Shown here piece after piece: positions 11,161 through 24,140 of a stretch of DNA of 64,000 nt. The stretch's first letter is position 1. Each line of letters opens with the position of its first letter. The stretch comes from Campylorhamphus procurvoides (lineage: Eukaryota > Chordata > Aves > Passeriformes > Dendrocolaptidae): contig WBMV01008221.1 in assembly GCA_013396655.1 (NCBI GenBank), forward strand, positions 805,905-869,904. The letters are read 5' to 3'. The notes below the pieces were generated by a model. It made no database searches, was not told the origin of the DNA, and saw only the letters and a list, made by a program, of their open reading frames with translations. Made by a program: the position numbers and the translations under genes.

Positions 11161-14100
11161 GAAGTGTAACTTCAGTTTCAAGAGAAAATTAACTATACTT
11201 CCCATAATATTCTCTTCCATTTTGCATACATTATTTTAATCTCCACTGTGCTCCATTGCAGTCAATTAGGACTGTTAGACCCCACCTATGCAAAGCCCTC
11301 CCCACCTACTACGTGTCAACCTGTAAGATAAGTGGCTTTGCAATTGTTTCCCCACTTCAATGTCTGAAGAAATTACCATCCCTAATTCATTAAAAAGTCA
11401 CAATGCTACCTAAGTCGTGGCAGATAACAACTGAAAGGGAGTGAATGTTTTTCAAAATCAAAATAAAATTATTTTACACAGTGGAAAATATTAAGATGAA
11501 ACTTTTGAAAATGCAAAACAGATACATATTGTTGAAAGAAAAAATTAGTTTCCTATGTATGTAAAGTTCATATCATGAACTTTATTTTTTTTTTCACAGA
11601 AAAAAAGACTTCCTATTATTTCTGTGATTTTCTCTGCCTTCAGTTTGAAGAGCTGTGCTGCCCAGGACATGTTGCTCCCTATACTGCTGGTAGGGTGTTC
11701 AGCTGCTCTTTAGCTTCTCAGGCCGGAGAGAACGCAGCAATATAACTGTTAGGATAGGAAGCAACATAGGCAAAAATTGTTGAATTAAGTTTGTAATTAT
11801 AGTTGACTGGAATATACCTGAACTACAGAAACTTGCTTAAAGGTACTCACTCCATGCAGCCAATAAGGTTTAATAATTTAAAATTACCTAAACTCTTGTA
11901 GTATAAAATGTAATGGCTCTGTCAGAATCTTAGAGCAGAATGCTAATTTAGGATTTTAAATAATAATTCTGAATAAATGGAAATGTCATTAAAAGGTAGG
12001 GGATTTTTTTATTATTTTAAGTTCATAAAGGGACACTGTGAATTAATACAAGCCATTAAAAATACTCCTAGATCGAGCAAAGACTTACAAATGTCAAAAC
12101 CTTGAGTGAGCTACAAAGAATTTAGCTCACACTTGAAATATTCTGGGTCATAAACATGAACATGTTCGTATTGAAAATCCTGTAAAACTCATATGCGTAT
12201 TTTGCAGATCACAGAGTTCATAGGGAAGTATCTCTATTTCTGTGGGCAATATTTTCTGAAAGCCCCCTCTAGAAATTCATCTCTATGCACATCAGTGCTT
12301 GCCATCGTTGCCAGCCACTCCTCTGTCTCCTGTTCTCTGCACTCACACTTTTGGTTGTGTAGATGAAATTCACAAAGGAGCTCCTTCCCTTCCTCACCTG
12401 CCTCAGTGAACAAGGAATCAGCAGGAGTTTTGGCCAGACTTTTTCCATCAGTGGCTGGTCCAAGGGGACATGTGCTCTGGGGGATGCAGGATGTCCCCTG
12501 TCAGCTCTTGCAGGTCATGGGAAGCCAGTCCTGAGGGTCCTGAATAAAGAATATGAGTGGGCTCATTACAGATGTAGACAAACTATTTTCCTAATATTCA
12601 GATGTAAAAAAAAAAAGAGGAAATGAAGTGCCAGAGGTGCCAGTTCAGCAGGGCTGAGGAGTCCCAGCAGCAGAGACCTCACAGCCCTGCTTGTTGGTTT
12701 CTAATGGAAGTTTATGCTTCAAAGTGAGTGCAAATGTGACTCCTGCCTTGGCAGCAGCACCCAGAGTAGCCTTTCCGGTGTTTTAAAAAGTCCTGTTTAG
12801 AGTTTCAGTCAATGTCAAGACTTAAAAGGCTCCTGCCTTTGCTGTTGCGAGACCTCTCTCCCATGTGGATTCTCTGAAGCTGGCCCCTCAGTTGGAGCAT
12901 TCATTTGGATTTCCCTCTCCTGCCACCTGCTTGCCTTCATAGGGCCTTTGGGAACCTGCTGCTTCTGAGAATTCCACTCCCCTGTCAGAAATGGACTTGT
13001 CATCACAAGTGTTGGCATCATCAGGATGAAGATTTGCATTCAGCTACTGGAGACCAGGACAACGTTATATGCCCATGTGCACCTTGCATGCAGGATAGCT
13101 GAGAATCAAAGCCTCTCACTTCTTCATGGTCATTGTCCTCTCAGTTCAGGATCTGGGAAAACTGACCCTACAATATGCCAACGATGTGAGATTGTCAACA
13201 TAAATGCTCATGTAGACTACAGATTGCACAATAAGCTTCTCTCACAACTCTTTATTTCTGGCAACAGCTAATGAGCTTCGACACATTGTGTGGTGACAGG
13301 AAACACAAAGGCATTTGGAGCAAAAACCTAGAGGACATGAAGAGGACCTCCTTCTGTGATACTGAAGTTTTCCTATCAAAGCTGCAAGGAATGCCCTCTT
13401 TACTAACTGAGAAGTAAAAGCTCAACTTGTGCCACGTCCAAAGGAGTCACATCTGAATCCCGTGTGTTGTAAAGAAGGAATAATTTTCAGAATTTATGTA
13501 CAGTAATGCATTTCAAGTGAAAGTTCAAGCCCACTGTACTGCACAGCACGCATGGATTCTGCTGGACTGAAAGACAGCAAGAAACAAATGCACCCATCTG
13601 GCCACATAAATCAATCACTGAAATCTGAAGATACACCCACAGAAGGGAAAAAATGATTAATAGATCTGTGATGTGTAAATTTTTATTTAACTCTAAAATC
13701 AGACTAGAAATCGCTTTTTTGAAGAGCATCATGTCAAGGACAGGAGGACTTTTCAATAGTGAGAATCTTCTAAATCTGTCAGAAGAGAGAGGGTAGATTA
13801 AGAGCACACAGTGAGTCTGGAAGCAGCAGTGAGAAGGGTGGCTATGGCCATGGTTATGCCATTTCTACCTGCACACTCAGTGCCAGACAGTACTGCAGCC
13901 CAGGCTGGGAGACACTCCAGCACTCTGGTTTCACTGATTCCTGGGGACTAAACTTCGCATTATTTTTGCTCTATATCCAGTTCTCTCAATCGGTTCAAAT
14001 CTTCACTGCAGCATTAGCACTGTTGCAGAAGATGAAGGACCAGAGGCTCTGCTGGCAGCTGAGGATACAGCTGTGAGTTTTATTCACTGCAGGCAGGAAA

Positions 14101-15339
14101 ACCCCCAAAGATGTGAGAGAGCAGGCAGGGTCCTCTGCACAGAGCTAAACGTCACAGGTTAGCTTTTTTCTCCCCCTGATCTCACACTGTTTTTCTGGCA
14201 AAGGGTCATATCTGGAGTAAATCCTGCTGAATTCTTCTAAGCTGACAGCTCAGAGGAGTCACTCCTGGATCCAGCCACGATCTCCCTGCCCACTCCATTT
14301 GACACACAGGACACTTCTGCCCCTTAGGTCTACTGGCATGCCTTAAAAAAAACTAAATAAGAAAAATATAATAGAACTATTCCCAGGCACATTTTGTCAT
14401 TAAAAATGCAGCAATTTGCCTGACTTTGGCTCAGAGCTCAAGTACTAGCTCCTTGGATGCCACCTACCTCAGAGACAAGCTGCGCTCTCATTAGTCACTT
14501 GCTAAACGAAGCCCTGACATTCAGTTTGTAGCCCTGTGAGAGTGTCACACAGCTTTTGGGGTTTAATTCCAAAACTTTGGACAACATTTTTGTCTCTCAA
14601 ATGGAGTTTTGCTTGCCAATATGCCGACGCCTTTTCAAGCATCTTCATGGGTCACTTGGGAAGGAGCACAACCACACACCAGGACATGGATGTGACTGAA
14701 TTCTTTGACATCATTAACAAGTTTTGTCATTTCACGGGAGTGGTAATTGACTCCACAACATTTCAGGACCAGAAACAGCCATCTTAATCTAAAACAGCCT
14801 GTCTGACCAATGGGAAAGCCTTGGAAACACGGTCTTTTTAAATTGGCTGACACACAGCTCACCCCTATCTCTATCAGCATGGCAATAAATAAATGATTAC
14901 AGTCAAAGTAGTGCCACTATTATTATTAGCAGCCTGCAAGTGAAAGTTGAATCAGAAGAACACTGAAGAATGAAAAAACTTCTAATGCTCATCTGTATTT
15001 CAAGTCAGACTAATTCCACTGGAGAATGTGTGATATACTCACCACCACAGCATCTTCAGCCTGGGTTCCTGTCACTGTGGGCACCCTATTTACAACCACC
15101 ACCACATTTTTGGGGTTTTTTTCTTTTTCTTTTTTTTTGTCTTCCTTTATTCACTGACTTCTGCAAACCTTTGGGAGGAGAAATGAAGACTACTATAGCA
15201 GCTTTTAAATTGACTCTTATATTAAGAATGTTATGTTTTTTATATCCGCTCTGAAAGGGTAATATGAAACTTATGAAATATTTACTAAGTGTGATGCATA
15301 AACAACAAATCACCTCTTTTCCATTAAATATTTTTTGTG
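11161..15339. other. Non-coding stretch
   Basis: Holds the 11562-11584 hairpin. GC-richer, frame-dense patches are at 12270-12540, 12840-13110 and 13800-14300. No supported gene or transposon. Confidence 0.6.
11562..11584. repeat. Perfect 10-bp-arm hairpin
   Basis: TAAAGTTCAT (11562-11571) and ATGAACTTTA (11575-11584) pair exactly around the three-base loop ATC. A T-rich run follows at once. Confidence 0.93.
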
Positions 15340-15900
15340 AAAGATATTTTTAATAAAATACTGCAGCTTGCAATTTAATTACAATGAGTAATTAAAACTT
15401 AGAGGATAATCATTTTTGGCAAAAAGTCAGTTTTTGTTAAAATTTTAAGATAGAAAAAAGATGCATATTACGACCATAATACTGTTAGTAATTAAGATAA
15501 ATGCATCAATTATTAAAGATGCAAACATGTCAAGCAAGCATAACTAATTATTTGAGCATGTTAACAGTTGTTTAATGTTAACAAGCAGTGAATTATTAAA
15601 GACCCCATGTGTCACATTTTGGACTGCATAAAATATAATGTTCTGGAAGGGTTTATGATTTTCAGGTTTTGCTTAGATCTTTCCAGTCAGATAAGCAATA
15701 AATTTACAATAACTTGCATTTAAAATGTATTTCTAAAATAATTAGCTGTAATCGTGTAATGAACTGTTGTATTTCTCCCTTTATGAAGACTTCCAAATTC
15801 AGTTAAAATGACCAAAATATATCAATAGGTGTTCCACATCGTAAATACATGATTTCTGAATGTGAGTGTGCAATTTCTTCATTAAAAAGAGATATGGTAC
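15340..15900. promoter_or_regulatory. Long AT-rich CNE-like block
   Basis: About 560 bases of strongly AT-rich, repeat-free sequence with many homeodomain words (AATTACAATGAGTAATTA, AACTAATTATTTGAG), an ATGCAAAC octamer-like word near 15520 and CpGs at 15471, 15753 and 15840. There are almost no long simple runs in spite of the composition. Confidence 0.35.
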
Positions 15901-16165
15901 TTGAGAAGCTTAAACTGTCAGAGTAACAACTAAACTGAGATGAAAGAGTGCATTTTATGTGAACTAATGCTCACATTGGTACCTGGCTTTGTATTTCAGT
16001 GACTGAATACATTCCAAAGGAAACATCCACAAAAATCTCCTTCAGCCAGCTCCTGGTGACTGTGCTAAGGCAGCTGCTCTCCTGTCTCCAAATATCTGTT
16101 AGTGATCCCATCTGACACAAGAATAAAAAACATCAGAATGGTTTAGAGTTGTACAACCTATCCCT

Positions 16166-16190
16166 CTAAATACTGAGACTCAGTATTTAG
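16166..16190. repeat. 25-base perfect palindrome with a single-base centre
   Basis: CTAAATACTGAG (16166-16177) and CTCAGTATTTAG (16179-16190) are exact reverse complements around one A. The flanks keep weaker pairing (TACAAC at about 16152 against GTTGTA at about 16196-16201), so a longer interrupted hairpin of about 50 bases is possible. No transposase or clear target duplication is visible. Confidence 0.95.
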
Positions 16191-16904
16191 TCCTAGTTGT
16201 AGGTTTGATTTTTTTGGGGATTATTTTTAGACAAAACAAAATCAGGCTTATTTCACTGAACTTCCTTCCAGTAGATTGAAAAGTAAAATCTTTATATCCA
16301 ACCTTTAGCTGTTAAACCTTGAATTCTGGTGAATCCCCAAAGAATTTTTTCCAATGCAGAGAGGAGACAACACATGATCAGTGATTTGAATTTTGGATAT
16401 TAACTTCAATAGCTTTGCAGCACTGTCTAATTGCATTTGCAGACAGACAGGCAGCTGTCTGTCCAGCTGAGGCATCTTGAGTCAGGTGTGCCCAAAACCC
16501 AGCATCCCCTGAGCCATGGCTGAGCCCCAAACATGGCAACTTCATGTGAGTGAGGGCTTTGCCTCACTCACACCCTCCAAAACTGCTGCAGCCCTGGAAT
16601 TTTCTACCCTTTCACTGGCATAGTAGTCTGGAGTAATTCCTGCACTGTAATAGCAGCTGCTAATCTAGATTATTTTAACAGTCCCAGGGAGAAACCACAT
16701 CAGTGTTTACTATGGCACATGAAGGGGAAAGTGACTTCTCTGCCTCGTTGAACTGCAGTCAGGTTGGCTGCTCATGGTCACTGCCTACATACCCAAGGCA
16801 GGGGTGGCCCCCCTGTCAAAATGAGTGACCAGCACCAAATTGGAGATTGCTGGTTTGAATTGATGTCAGGGGGAGGAGAGGCCTGGAAGCACCGAGGAAA
16901 CATT

Positions 16905-16922
16905 TGTTTGTTTGTTTGTTTT
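16905..16922. repeat. (TTTG)n short tandem repeat
   Basis: About four TTTG units are followed by TTTTCAG. The whole resembles a weak splice acceptor but nothing coding follows it. Confidence 0.8.
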
Positions 16923-16989
16923 CAGCAACATATTAATATGAATTAATGTTTGCAAAGCTCTTTGACATCCTTAGATGAAAGAGGATATG

Positions 16990-17110
16990 CTCAAATATTA
17001 GGCTGTTAATTGGGTGGCCGGAGGGTATGCAAACAGTGCGGACCCAAAGCAACGCTTAGCTCTGCACTGATGTTTAAAATCTCTTCTGCCCTGCAATTAG
17101 GCAGGTTTTT
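16990..17110. promoter_or_regulatory. CNE-like block with octamer-like word
   Basis: CpGs at 17019, 17039 and 17053 survive near GGTATGCAAACAGTG (octamer or forkhead-like) and between two AATTAGG/TTAATTGG homeodomain words. Confidence 0.33.
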
Positions 17111-17814
17111 CAGCCACACAGTGGGAGGACAGGTCTGACCTCCCAAAACTTTGCAGCAAAACTCACCCATGGTGGTGAGGAAGAGCTCATGTCCCTCCAC
17201 ACCAGCCACACTGCCAGGCCATCCTGGCACAGCTGCATCCCAGGGGTCTGACGTGGGGGCATGGAGGATAGTGAAGTTTCTTTGTTCTGGTTTCTAGTGA
17301 AGACAACCTGGTATATCCCCATCTTGTAAGAATATTTTGAAGGTTACTGCCCCAAAATGTGATTGGAGTTTATAAATCCAAACCATCACAGAACTACCGA
17401 GGTCAAAACTGAACACACTAGTGGCAAGATGCTGATAACAAAACTCCAGGAAGTTAAAAGAGCAGCTCCTCAGGCCCAAGACTACCGTGGGATTTCAGGT
17501 ACTGGAGGATAAGCATGTTTTTTGCAGATAATTTGCTGCTCTCAAACATACACAAAGGAAGTTTGGGTATCCTACTGGTCTTCTTTTTTAGTTTATTTTA
17601 TTTAGTATTTCCCCCCCAATTTTTCTTCCTGTTTCTAGGTGACCTCCCTCCTGTGACAAGGTCTGCCCATTATGACAGTGAGCTCTGATGATAATGTAGG
17701 TAACATTCAGACTGAGACCAAGTGCAGCAGAAAGCCATATTTCACTCCTGACCTTCAGCTCCCCCTCTAGTGCAATGCACACATTATATTTCCTTTCACT
17801 CATTGCAGGACCAA

Positions 17815-17935
17815 TGAAACCACGCTGGATGAAATAAGTGATGTTTCCTTAGCGAGATGCCAGGGGTGAATAAAATAGTTTTGCCATTTTCACTGCACGT
17901 ATGATACTCGCCGCACAACTTTGCTTGGCTCATGT
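17815..17935. promoter_or_regulatory. Compact CpG-retaining CNE-like block
   Basis: Five CpGs in about 90 bases (17823, 17853, 17898, 17909, 17912) within otherwise AT-balanced sequence. ATGTTTCCTTAGCGAGATGC and CACGTATGATACTCGCCGCA are the densest parts. A GC-rich patch with further CpGs follows (18020-18275). Confidence 0.38.
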
Positions 17936-19029
17936 TAGATATTAAGATCTCTGCTCAGCAGAGGCAGGGAGAGAAAGATGAGGCAGAGAGAGAGAGAGGC
18001 AGCAGAGCCCTCCCTGGCACACGATGCACAATGCTTTGCAGCACGCCCGAGCTGCCACAGCACCAAGGGGCTTCGGGGAGAGCTCCCACTGACACCCCAC
18101 AAGGTTTCCCATCCGCCTCTGCTGTCCCAACCAGAACACCACACCCAGTAAAGTGCAGAAAGAGGCCCTGATGCTGAGCTGCTACGGAGCCCCAAACCCA
18201 AAATCGCGGGTTCTCTCCTCTCCAGCACCAACTGCTGCACTACACAGTAGCGCTGGCAGAGCTCCAGACGTATTCCTTTACGTGTCAGGCCTGAATCTCT
18301 TCATATGTTAGGGTAGAGCTGCATGTACAGTACTTCCCTTACTTCCAAGGCGTTTTTGCCATCTGTTTCTATTATGGGAGTTTATGGCACAGAATACCTC
18401 AGACATTACAGTATCTGTTTCTTTTCTGCGCTGCAGTTATGGTTGCTGTGCTGCTTTATGAACAGAATGATAAAACTTGGAGCCTTCCTAATTCTCTCCT
18501 TTCCACCCCCATTTTTTTCATAGCATGCTGCAGAAATGGAAGGATTTTTTACAGTTCGTATTATTATGATGAGAAGTGATTAGAAAGAAAGTATGGAATT
18601 TATCAGGAAATGGAAATGTGACTAGAAGGCAGCTTTTAAAAATCCTTTAATCATATCATGATTAAGAAGGTTTTTTATATTATTACTTCTATGTTCTAAA
18701 GCATATAGAATTTTATTATAATCTGAAATTTGCCTTTTTTTTCCTTTTTTTTTAAAAGAAAGAAGAGCCTGCTTGTTACAGGCAGTCTCTCATTCACATC
18801 CACTGAACCCCTACACTAAAGCAGGGACTCCACAAGAAGAAGGGCTGTATGGATTTTCCTGAGTAATATTTCAGAGCTCTTCACATCCCCAAAAATCAAA
18901 ACACTTACTTGAAGCAGTGTCGTGTCATTACACACATGCCCCCCATTACATATTTTCTGAGGACCCTTCATTCTCTGAGGAAAGGAATTATTTCTCTGTT
19001 GTAAACTTTATCTAGATATTTTTGTGATG
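17936..19029. other. Non-coding stretch with a small CpG-containing GC patch
   Basis: Purine-rich (AG)7 sequence leads into a GC patch (18020-18275) with about a dozen CpGs. That is too short and sparse for a confident CpG island. Frames up to 101 codons there overlap on both strands and look like chance. An AT-rich part follows. Confidence 0.55.
17985..17998. repeat. (AG)7 microsatellite
   Basis: Seven AG units lie within a longer purine-rich stretch (about 17960-18007). Confidence 0.85.
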
Positions 19030-19300
19030 TGAAGAGCTATTATCTGTATGCAACAGCATCGTGTTTTAACCACATTTAGATGTTGAATGTTTGCAATCAC
19101 CCTCATTGTCAGCCCATGAGGAGATGGAGCGGCTGCACACTTCTTTAAAGAATGAGTGCATGCAGGCTCATAGGCAGATTAGATAGGTATGAATTTGGCA
19201 AAGAAATCAAATATAGATACAAAGAAATATCCTATTTGCCCACGGCTGGTTTGATCACATGGTGACCATCTGGAATTTAGATCACGCCTTCAATAAAATA
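19030..19300. promoter_or_regulatory. CNE-like block
   Basis: CpGs at 19060, 19130, 19243 and 19285 are spaced through repeat-free sequence with TTTGCAATCACCC, GCAGATTAGATAGG (GATA-like) and GGTTTGATCACATGG words. Confidence 0.35.
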
Positions 19301-21159
19301 CAAGGGACCACACTTCTGCAGCACTCTCAATGATAAATTAATATCTGAGCTGGAAGTACTACAAGAAAACAGTGATAAAGAAGACAAAAGCCACATCTCA
19401 CATACTCCAATTGCACTCCATTTCCTGGTGTTTCTTCAGTTCCCCCCTCCCCCCGCCCATTAATATAAACATTATATGAGAAGTATAGTGAGAGCAATAA
19501 AAAATAAATGGCAATTAGAGCCAAGATCCAGAGCTAAGACAGGAGGAAAAAAGGAACAGAAACATTGGTCCTGATGGCCTTTTCCTGTTCCAATTTTTTT
19601 TAATGTTCTTCTGACCTTGATTAGATCTGCAACTTCTCATGTGAGGCTTTGAGATGAGTCCTATATTTAGATAAAAAAAGCAGTACCAGAAGTGAACTGC
19701 CGAGCAGGCAAGGATCTGTACATACTTTGCCACATTTTCTACACCACACCATTGCCCCTTACTTGGTCTCCTGCTGGTAGCTGATTTACCACATTGCTGA
19801 TTTACCACATCTTGGGCACAACCTGCAAATCAAAATTCCCCTGCCACCCACATCCTTGGGAGCAGGTCCCACTGTACACAGTACCTTGTCAGCAGGACTG
19901 CTGTGTTGGGATATCTTAGCAAGCAGTTTCTCACTTACTAATTCAAGCCAGTGCATAAGGCTACTCCCAAAATCCAGTCTGTGATGGCTGCCTGTGCAGC
20001 CTTGACTCTTCACCTTGGGAGCACTTGGAGGTGAGAGCCCATGCCCAGTTCCCCATGGTGCCAGACACTATTCCATTCTCTTCTAGGCAGCACTAAGCTG
20101 GCAAATGCCTCAAGACAGATCAGAAACTTGGTTAAACTGAAAATTAAGTCAAGAAAGAGAAGACATATTAGCTTTCAGGCTCACTCCACACAAAGGTGGG
20201 ACAAAGGATGCCTCAAATACAAGCAAATCTGACTTGTCCCATAATTTCTGGGCTTTCCTTCTCTTTTGAAGTGGGTGCACCAGTCCCCCTCCCTCAGTCC
20301 ACCAGTTCACATTTCATTGCATCTTCCCACCACCTTGAAGCCAAAGGTGAGCTTTAAGAGCTTGGAATCCAGCTCCCTCCTTCTCTCCAGGGAATGGAAA
20401 ACTATGCTGTACCCAGCACACACATGGAGAAGGCCATTACAGGGGGTGTGGAAACAATGACCCCCTGATGCAAAGAAGTGTCACAGCCAGCTGGACCACA
20501 GCAGGAACCCCAACACTGGAGCATTCCAGCATGGCATTCCCAAGGTGCATTTCTAATAGCTCTAGCATTCTGCCATCTCTCAATATCCAGAGAGAAAGGC
20601 AGAAAGCAAACACAATAACCACACTTACCTTTCCCGGCTGCATGGATTAGAATATACTGCATTGTGCCTTCATGAAAACCTGTGGATGAACACAGGGCTT
20701 GCCTCCCATCACCGTAGGATTACAGGTGTACTACTGTCAGTCTTTTTTACACCTGAAAATTAAGGGTTCAGTGTTCATGGATTGTGTGAATGCATGTCCA
20801 TTTGGCTCACAAAGGAAAACACAGGTCCCTTCTTGTGATGGATAAGAGAATTTTTAAAAAAAGTCCTAAAATATATGAAAATGTTTCAGGACAAAGGATA
20901 AGAAATAGTCTCTGTGAAAAACAGAGGGGAATACTCTGTTCCTCTCTTTAGTAATAAAAGTGCTCAGACTATGTTTTAATTCTGATTGAGAGAGGTAATA
21001 TTCACATTTCCTGCAAATCCCCTTCCACCCCTGTCAGAGGACAGTTACAAGCCCCTCTGTGGCAGCCACCTCCTTCACTATTGACAGAGAACAGCTTTAA
21101 AGAACTAAACAAACATTCAAAGTTAAAAAAAAAATTTCTAGAGCCCCTCAGTTTCCTTT
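19301..21159. other. Non-coding stretch
   Basis: Contains the C-rich tract at 19442 and many short overlapping frames, none recognisable. No transposon is seen. Confidence 0.6.
19442..19458. repeat. C-rich tract
   Basis: Two C6 runs separated by a single T, then GCCC. The minus strand is G-rich but has only three G runs of three or more, so a classical four-run G-quadruplex is not supported. Confidence 0.8.
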
Positions 21160-21575
21160 GTATTTTAGGTTTAAAGGAGTGATTTTTTGCTTGCTGTTCA
21201 GATCAATAGATTATTTCAGTAATAGAAATACTAATGTCCTTAAATCTATATTTTTTCCCCCTGCAAATCACCAAAAAGTCTCTCCCGGATTAGGCCTCCC
21301 AAACAACTGATTTAGTTATGTGTCACAGGAGCCTCAGTCTCTCATTTTTCTCTTTTCCTGGGCTGAAGGAAATGCTTATTGGTACTGTACTCTAAATCCC
21401 AGCCAATGGAAAGCAATGTTTCACCATCTATCTGCCCCTGACACATTTTTATGTAAACGTTGCAAAGGGAAGGGATTCACATATGTTTTACTAACTCCGC
21501 TAAAGTACGAATAAAAGGCATCCAAGGTTCAAAGAGTTAAATTACCCGACGGTCTCCCCACCACGCTCGCCCCCC
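21160..21575. promoter_or_regulatory. Large CpG-retaining CNE-like block, possibly promoter-like at its right end
   Basis: Retained CpGs at 21286, 21458, 21498, 21508, 21547, 21550, 21564 and 21568 cluster toward the right side. Motifs include CCAATGG (CCAAT box, about 21400) and ACGAATAAAAGGC (TATA-like, about 21507), with a C-rich, CpG-containing stretch about 35-65 bases after it. The CCAAT, TATA-like and GC order is that of a core promoter on +, but the long spacing and lack of an exon downstream leave an enhancer more likely. Confidence 0.4.
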
Positions 21576-22351
21576 ACCCTAAGCCCCTCTCCTCTCTCAG
21601 GGCTATGCTTGATTTATGGTGTGATCCATCCCTGTTGGGAGTTGACAGTCACTTTCATTTTCTGGTATTTTTTTTTCCCTTTTGCTGCCAAGGTCACCAG
21701 AGAGAGGGCCCTCCAAGTTTTCTGCATTCGTCCTCCTTCACCCTTCCACCGGCCTGGCCTCATGAATCATCCCGTCTTCACATTGAACTCCTGATGCTTC
21801 TCTTCCACCAAACTGCCCGACTTCCGCAATTTTTCTTCATTCTCACTAACAATTTGGTAATGAAATATTGATTTTTAGTTAGATTCAAATAGATGTTATT
21901 AAGTTTGCATTGATAAATCGTTCTCTTTTTCAGGCTGGAAGTACCTCAGTCAAATTCTAACTGCGCTTTCATACCTGGTGATGTATTAATTTGACATATT
22001 TGTCACCCAAGCTGCCTGGCTCAGAGTTAGAGGAGGGCGTCTGTCCTAATTGCTGCTATTTCACAGAGAAGGTGTAATTCTAGCCAATATTTTTCTAAGG
22101 ATTTCAGCCCAAAAAATTATTTCCAAATGTTTTCCATGGGTTTTTTATTAGGAAAATAAGTAAACAAACATTCTTTTCCAGAAGAGAGAGGTAGTCATTC
22201 AAAAAAAAGCACTAATTCAAGTTAAATGTTTTCAGTTAATTCTGCTAATTGAAATATATTCAATATCAATGAATTTGTCATGGATTCTGTGATAAGTAAG
22301 TAGTTCTTTTAACCCTCCTCAGCAAGAACAGCTGGATATATAAGATTTTAA

Positions 22352-22470
22352 CCTGCCTGACAATGCTCTCAGGCACATGGTGTGACTCTTGGGGACATCC
22401 TACACAGGGCTGGGAGTTGGACTCAATGGTCCTGGTGGGCCCTTTCCAACTCAGCATATTTTGTGATTTA
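22352..22470 (+). mobile_element. CR1 LINE 3'-end fragment, sense strand
   Basis: The stretch carries the characteristic CR1 3' untranslated words in the right order: CTCAGGCACATGGTGTGACT, then GGGGACATCC and CACAGGGC, GGAGTTGGACTCAATGGTCC and CCTTTCCAACTCAGCATATT. It ends in a single degenerate tail unit, TTTGTGATTT, where full CR1 copies carry a short ATTCTATG-type repeat. The copy is truncated at its 5' side and has no reverse-transcriptase sequence, which is typical because CR1 copies are usually 5'-truncated. Divergence from the remembered consensus is moderate, so the insertion is not recent. Confidence 0.88.
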
Positions 22471-23759
22471 AAAAAATCAGCTAAACTCTCCCTTTAGCTA
22501 GTTAAATGAAGTGAATGCCCTGCACATGCCCAGCACAGTCACCCCTCCATCAGAGTTGAAGGTGGGACACAGGCAACACGAGGAGGCAGAAGCTGTGTCA
22601 GCATTGCATCATCTTTCACCTATGCAGGGGAAAACGTCCCTGGTCCCAAGACTTCATTGAGGGCAAAAATTCTGATCACAGATAGAAATAAATTACAATG
22701 AAAAAGGGACATGCATTTGCCCCCTTTGCAATACCCAGGCCTTGCTCTCCACTGTGGCACTGCTTCACAAATAGCTGCTGCTCAAGCCCTCGGTGCCCCC
22801 ACTGCCTGCACGAACAGGGCAGAGTCCACAGACAGCTCAAATCCAGCCACCAGAAGGGGAGGGAAGGACACACACATTCTTCTCCCCACTCTGTGTACAT
22901 CTCAAGTAACAATTAGTTTTAAATTACACACAACTCAGTTAAATGTTCAGGTGGATGTTTGCAGCTGCATCACTTTGAAGACTTGCATTTCAGCTTGATG
23001 CAACCTGAGCTACCTCTTTGCATGTGTTATTCAGCACCTCTAAAAATTCCACCTTCCCTGTATCCCTGCAGCAGATACCAAAAAAGTCCTTCATACCATA
23101 AAAATTAATCTCATATTTACTCTGAATGATTAAAGCACAAGTGTTATTTCTTACCCACTAAATTAAAAGCTACCTACTGAAAAGTCAACCTCCAAAAATG
23201 ATTTTTAAAAAAAATGAAAAAAGGAAAAAGTAGCCAGCAACATGTTACTACCTGTCCTCTAGAAGAAATATCGAGCTCCATTGTGCTGACTGATTTCAAG
23301 AGACAGGCATTGATGAATAAAGTCCAATTGCTTCCTATGCTCCTGTGGCACACCTTTTTATTTACAAAATAATTTAGTATAAAAGAGGAGTTAATTCTTG
23401 GAAATTAGTGTTTAAAAGGTCAAATTAATCTAGCTGATGCCAGCTGAATATTTTTGATTTAAAAAAAAAATCCTACAAAAGGAAATGTTTTTCAAAACAA
23501 CAAAATTCCAATTTAGTGCAGTCGAAATATTAAATATTTACTGCACAAGAATATAACTTTTTATATTTACCATGTTTGCTATATGCCTCATGCTATGCAG
23601 AGAGAGGTAAATGCAGCATTCTAGCAGCATTGGTGATTGTTACCTCCACCCATAGCTACCACTGCATTTCTTAAAATAAAACAAGCTGGAAAAAAGATAT
23701 AACAACATAAGACAACCTTCATTATCTCCCCTCCACACTGATACTGTAATAAGACTGTT

Positions 23760-24140
23760 TAAATGAATCAGACAGCAGAAGGGGTTCATAGATTTCTCTA
23801 CTTATGTAAGTTCATTCGTTCTTCTCACATTCCTCGTCTAACACACTCCTAGAATTATTTAGTGCAATAAGTAATTATCAATCCACTTTGGAAAGCCATT
23901 ATACATTTACATACTCTTCAAAGCTGCTGTTACTTTTATTGCTTCTAATGCCAAAATGGGAATGTGAGAGAAGAGCCTCTCTAAGAGCAGGTTATGGCGA
24001 GTTCAGCGTGCGGAATGCAGTTTGTAGGATGCATATGGGAATGAGTCATTTCTGAGAAACATAAAACTCTGAGTTATCAAACCTTTTGCTAGTCAATTAT
24101 TTCTCTTTACTATGCTTGCTAGTAATGACAACTGCTATGA
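23760..24140. promoter_or_regulatory. CNE-like block
   Basis: Five CpGs (23817, 23835, 23998, 24007, 24011) are kept in AT-rich sequence. AATAAGTAATTATCAATCC near 23868 is a dense homeodomain/CUT-like cluster, and GTTATGGCGAGTTCAGCGTG is the CpG-rich core. Confidence 0.4.

Noticed and set aside
18020..18275. CpG island
   Set aside because: The CpG-containing patch is short, with moderate CpG density and no exon or promoter words next to it.
19442..19458. G-quadruplex on the minus strand
   Set aside because: Only three runs of three or more G are available, so the usual four-run rule is not met.
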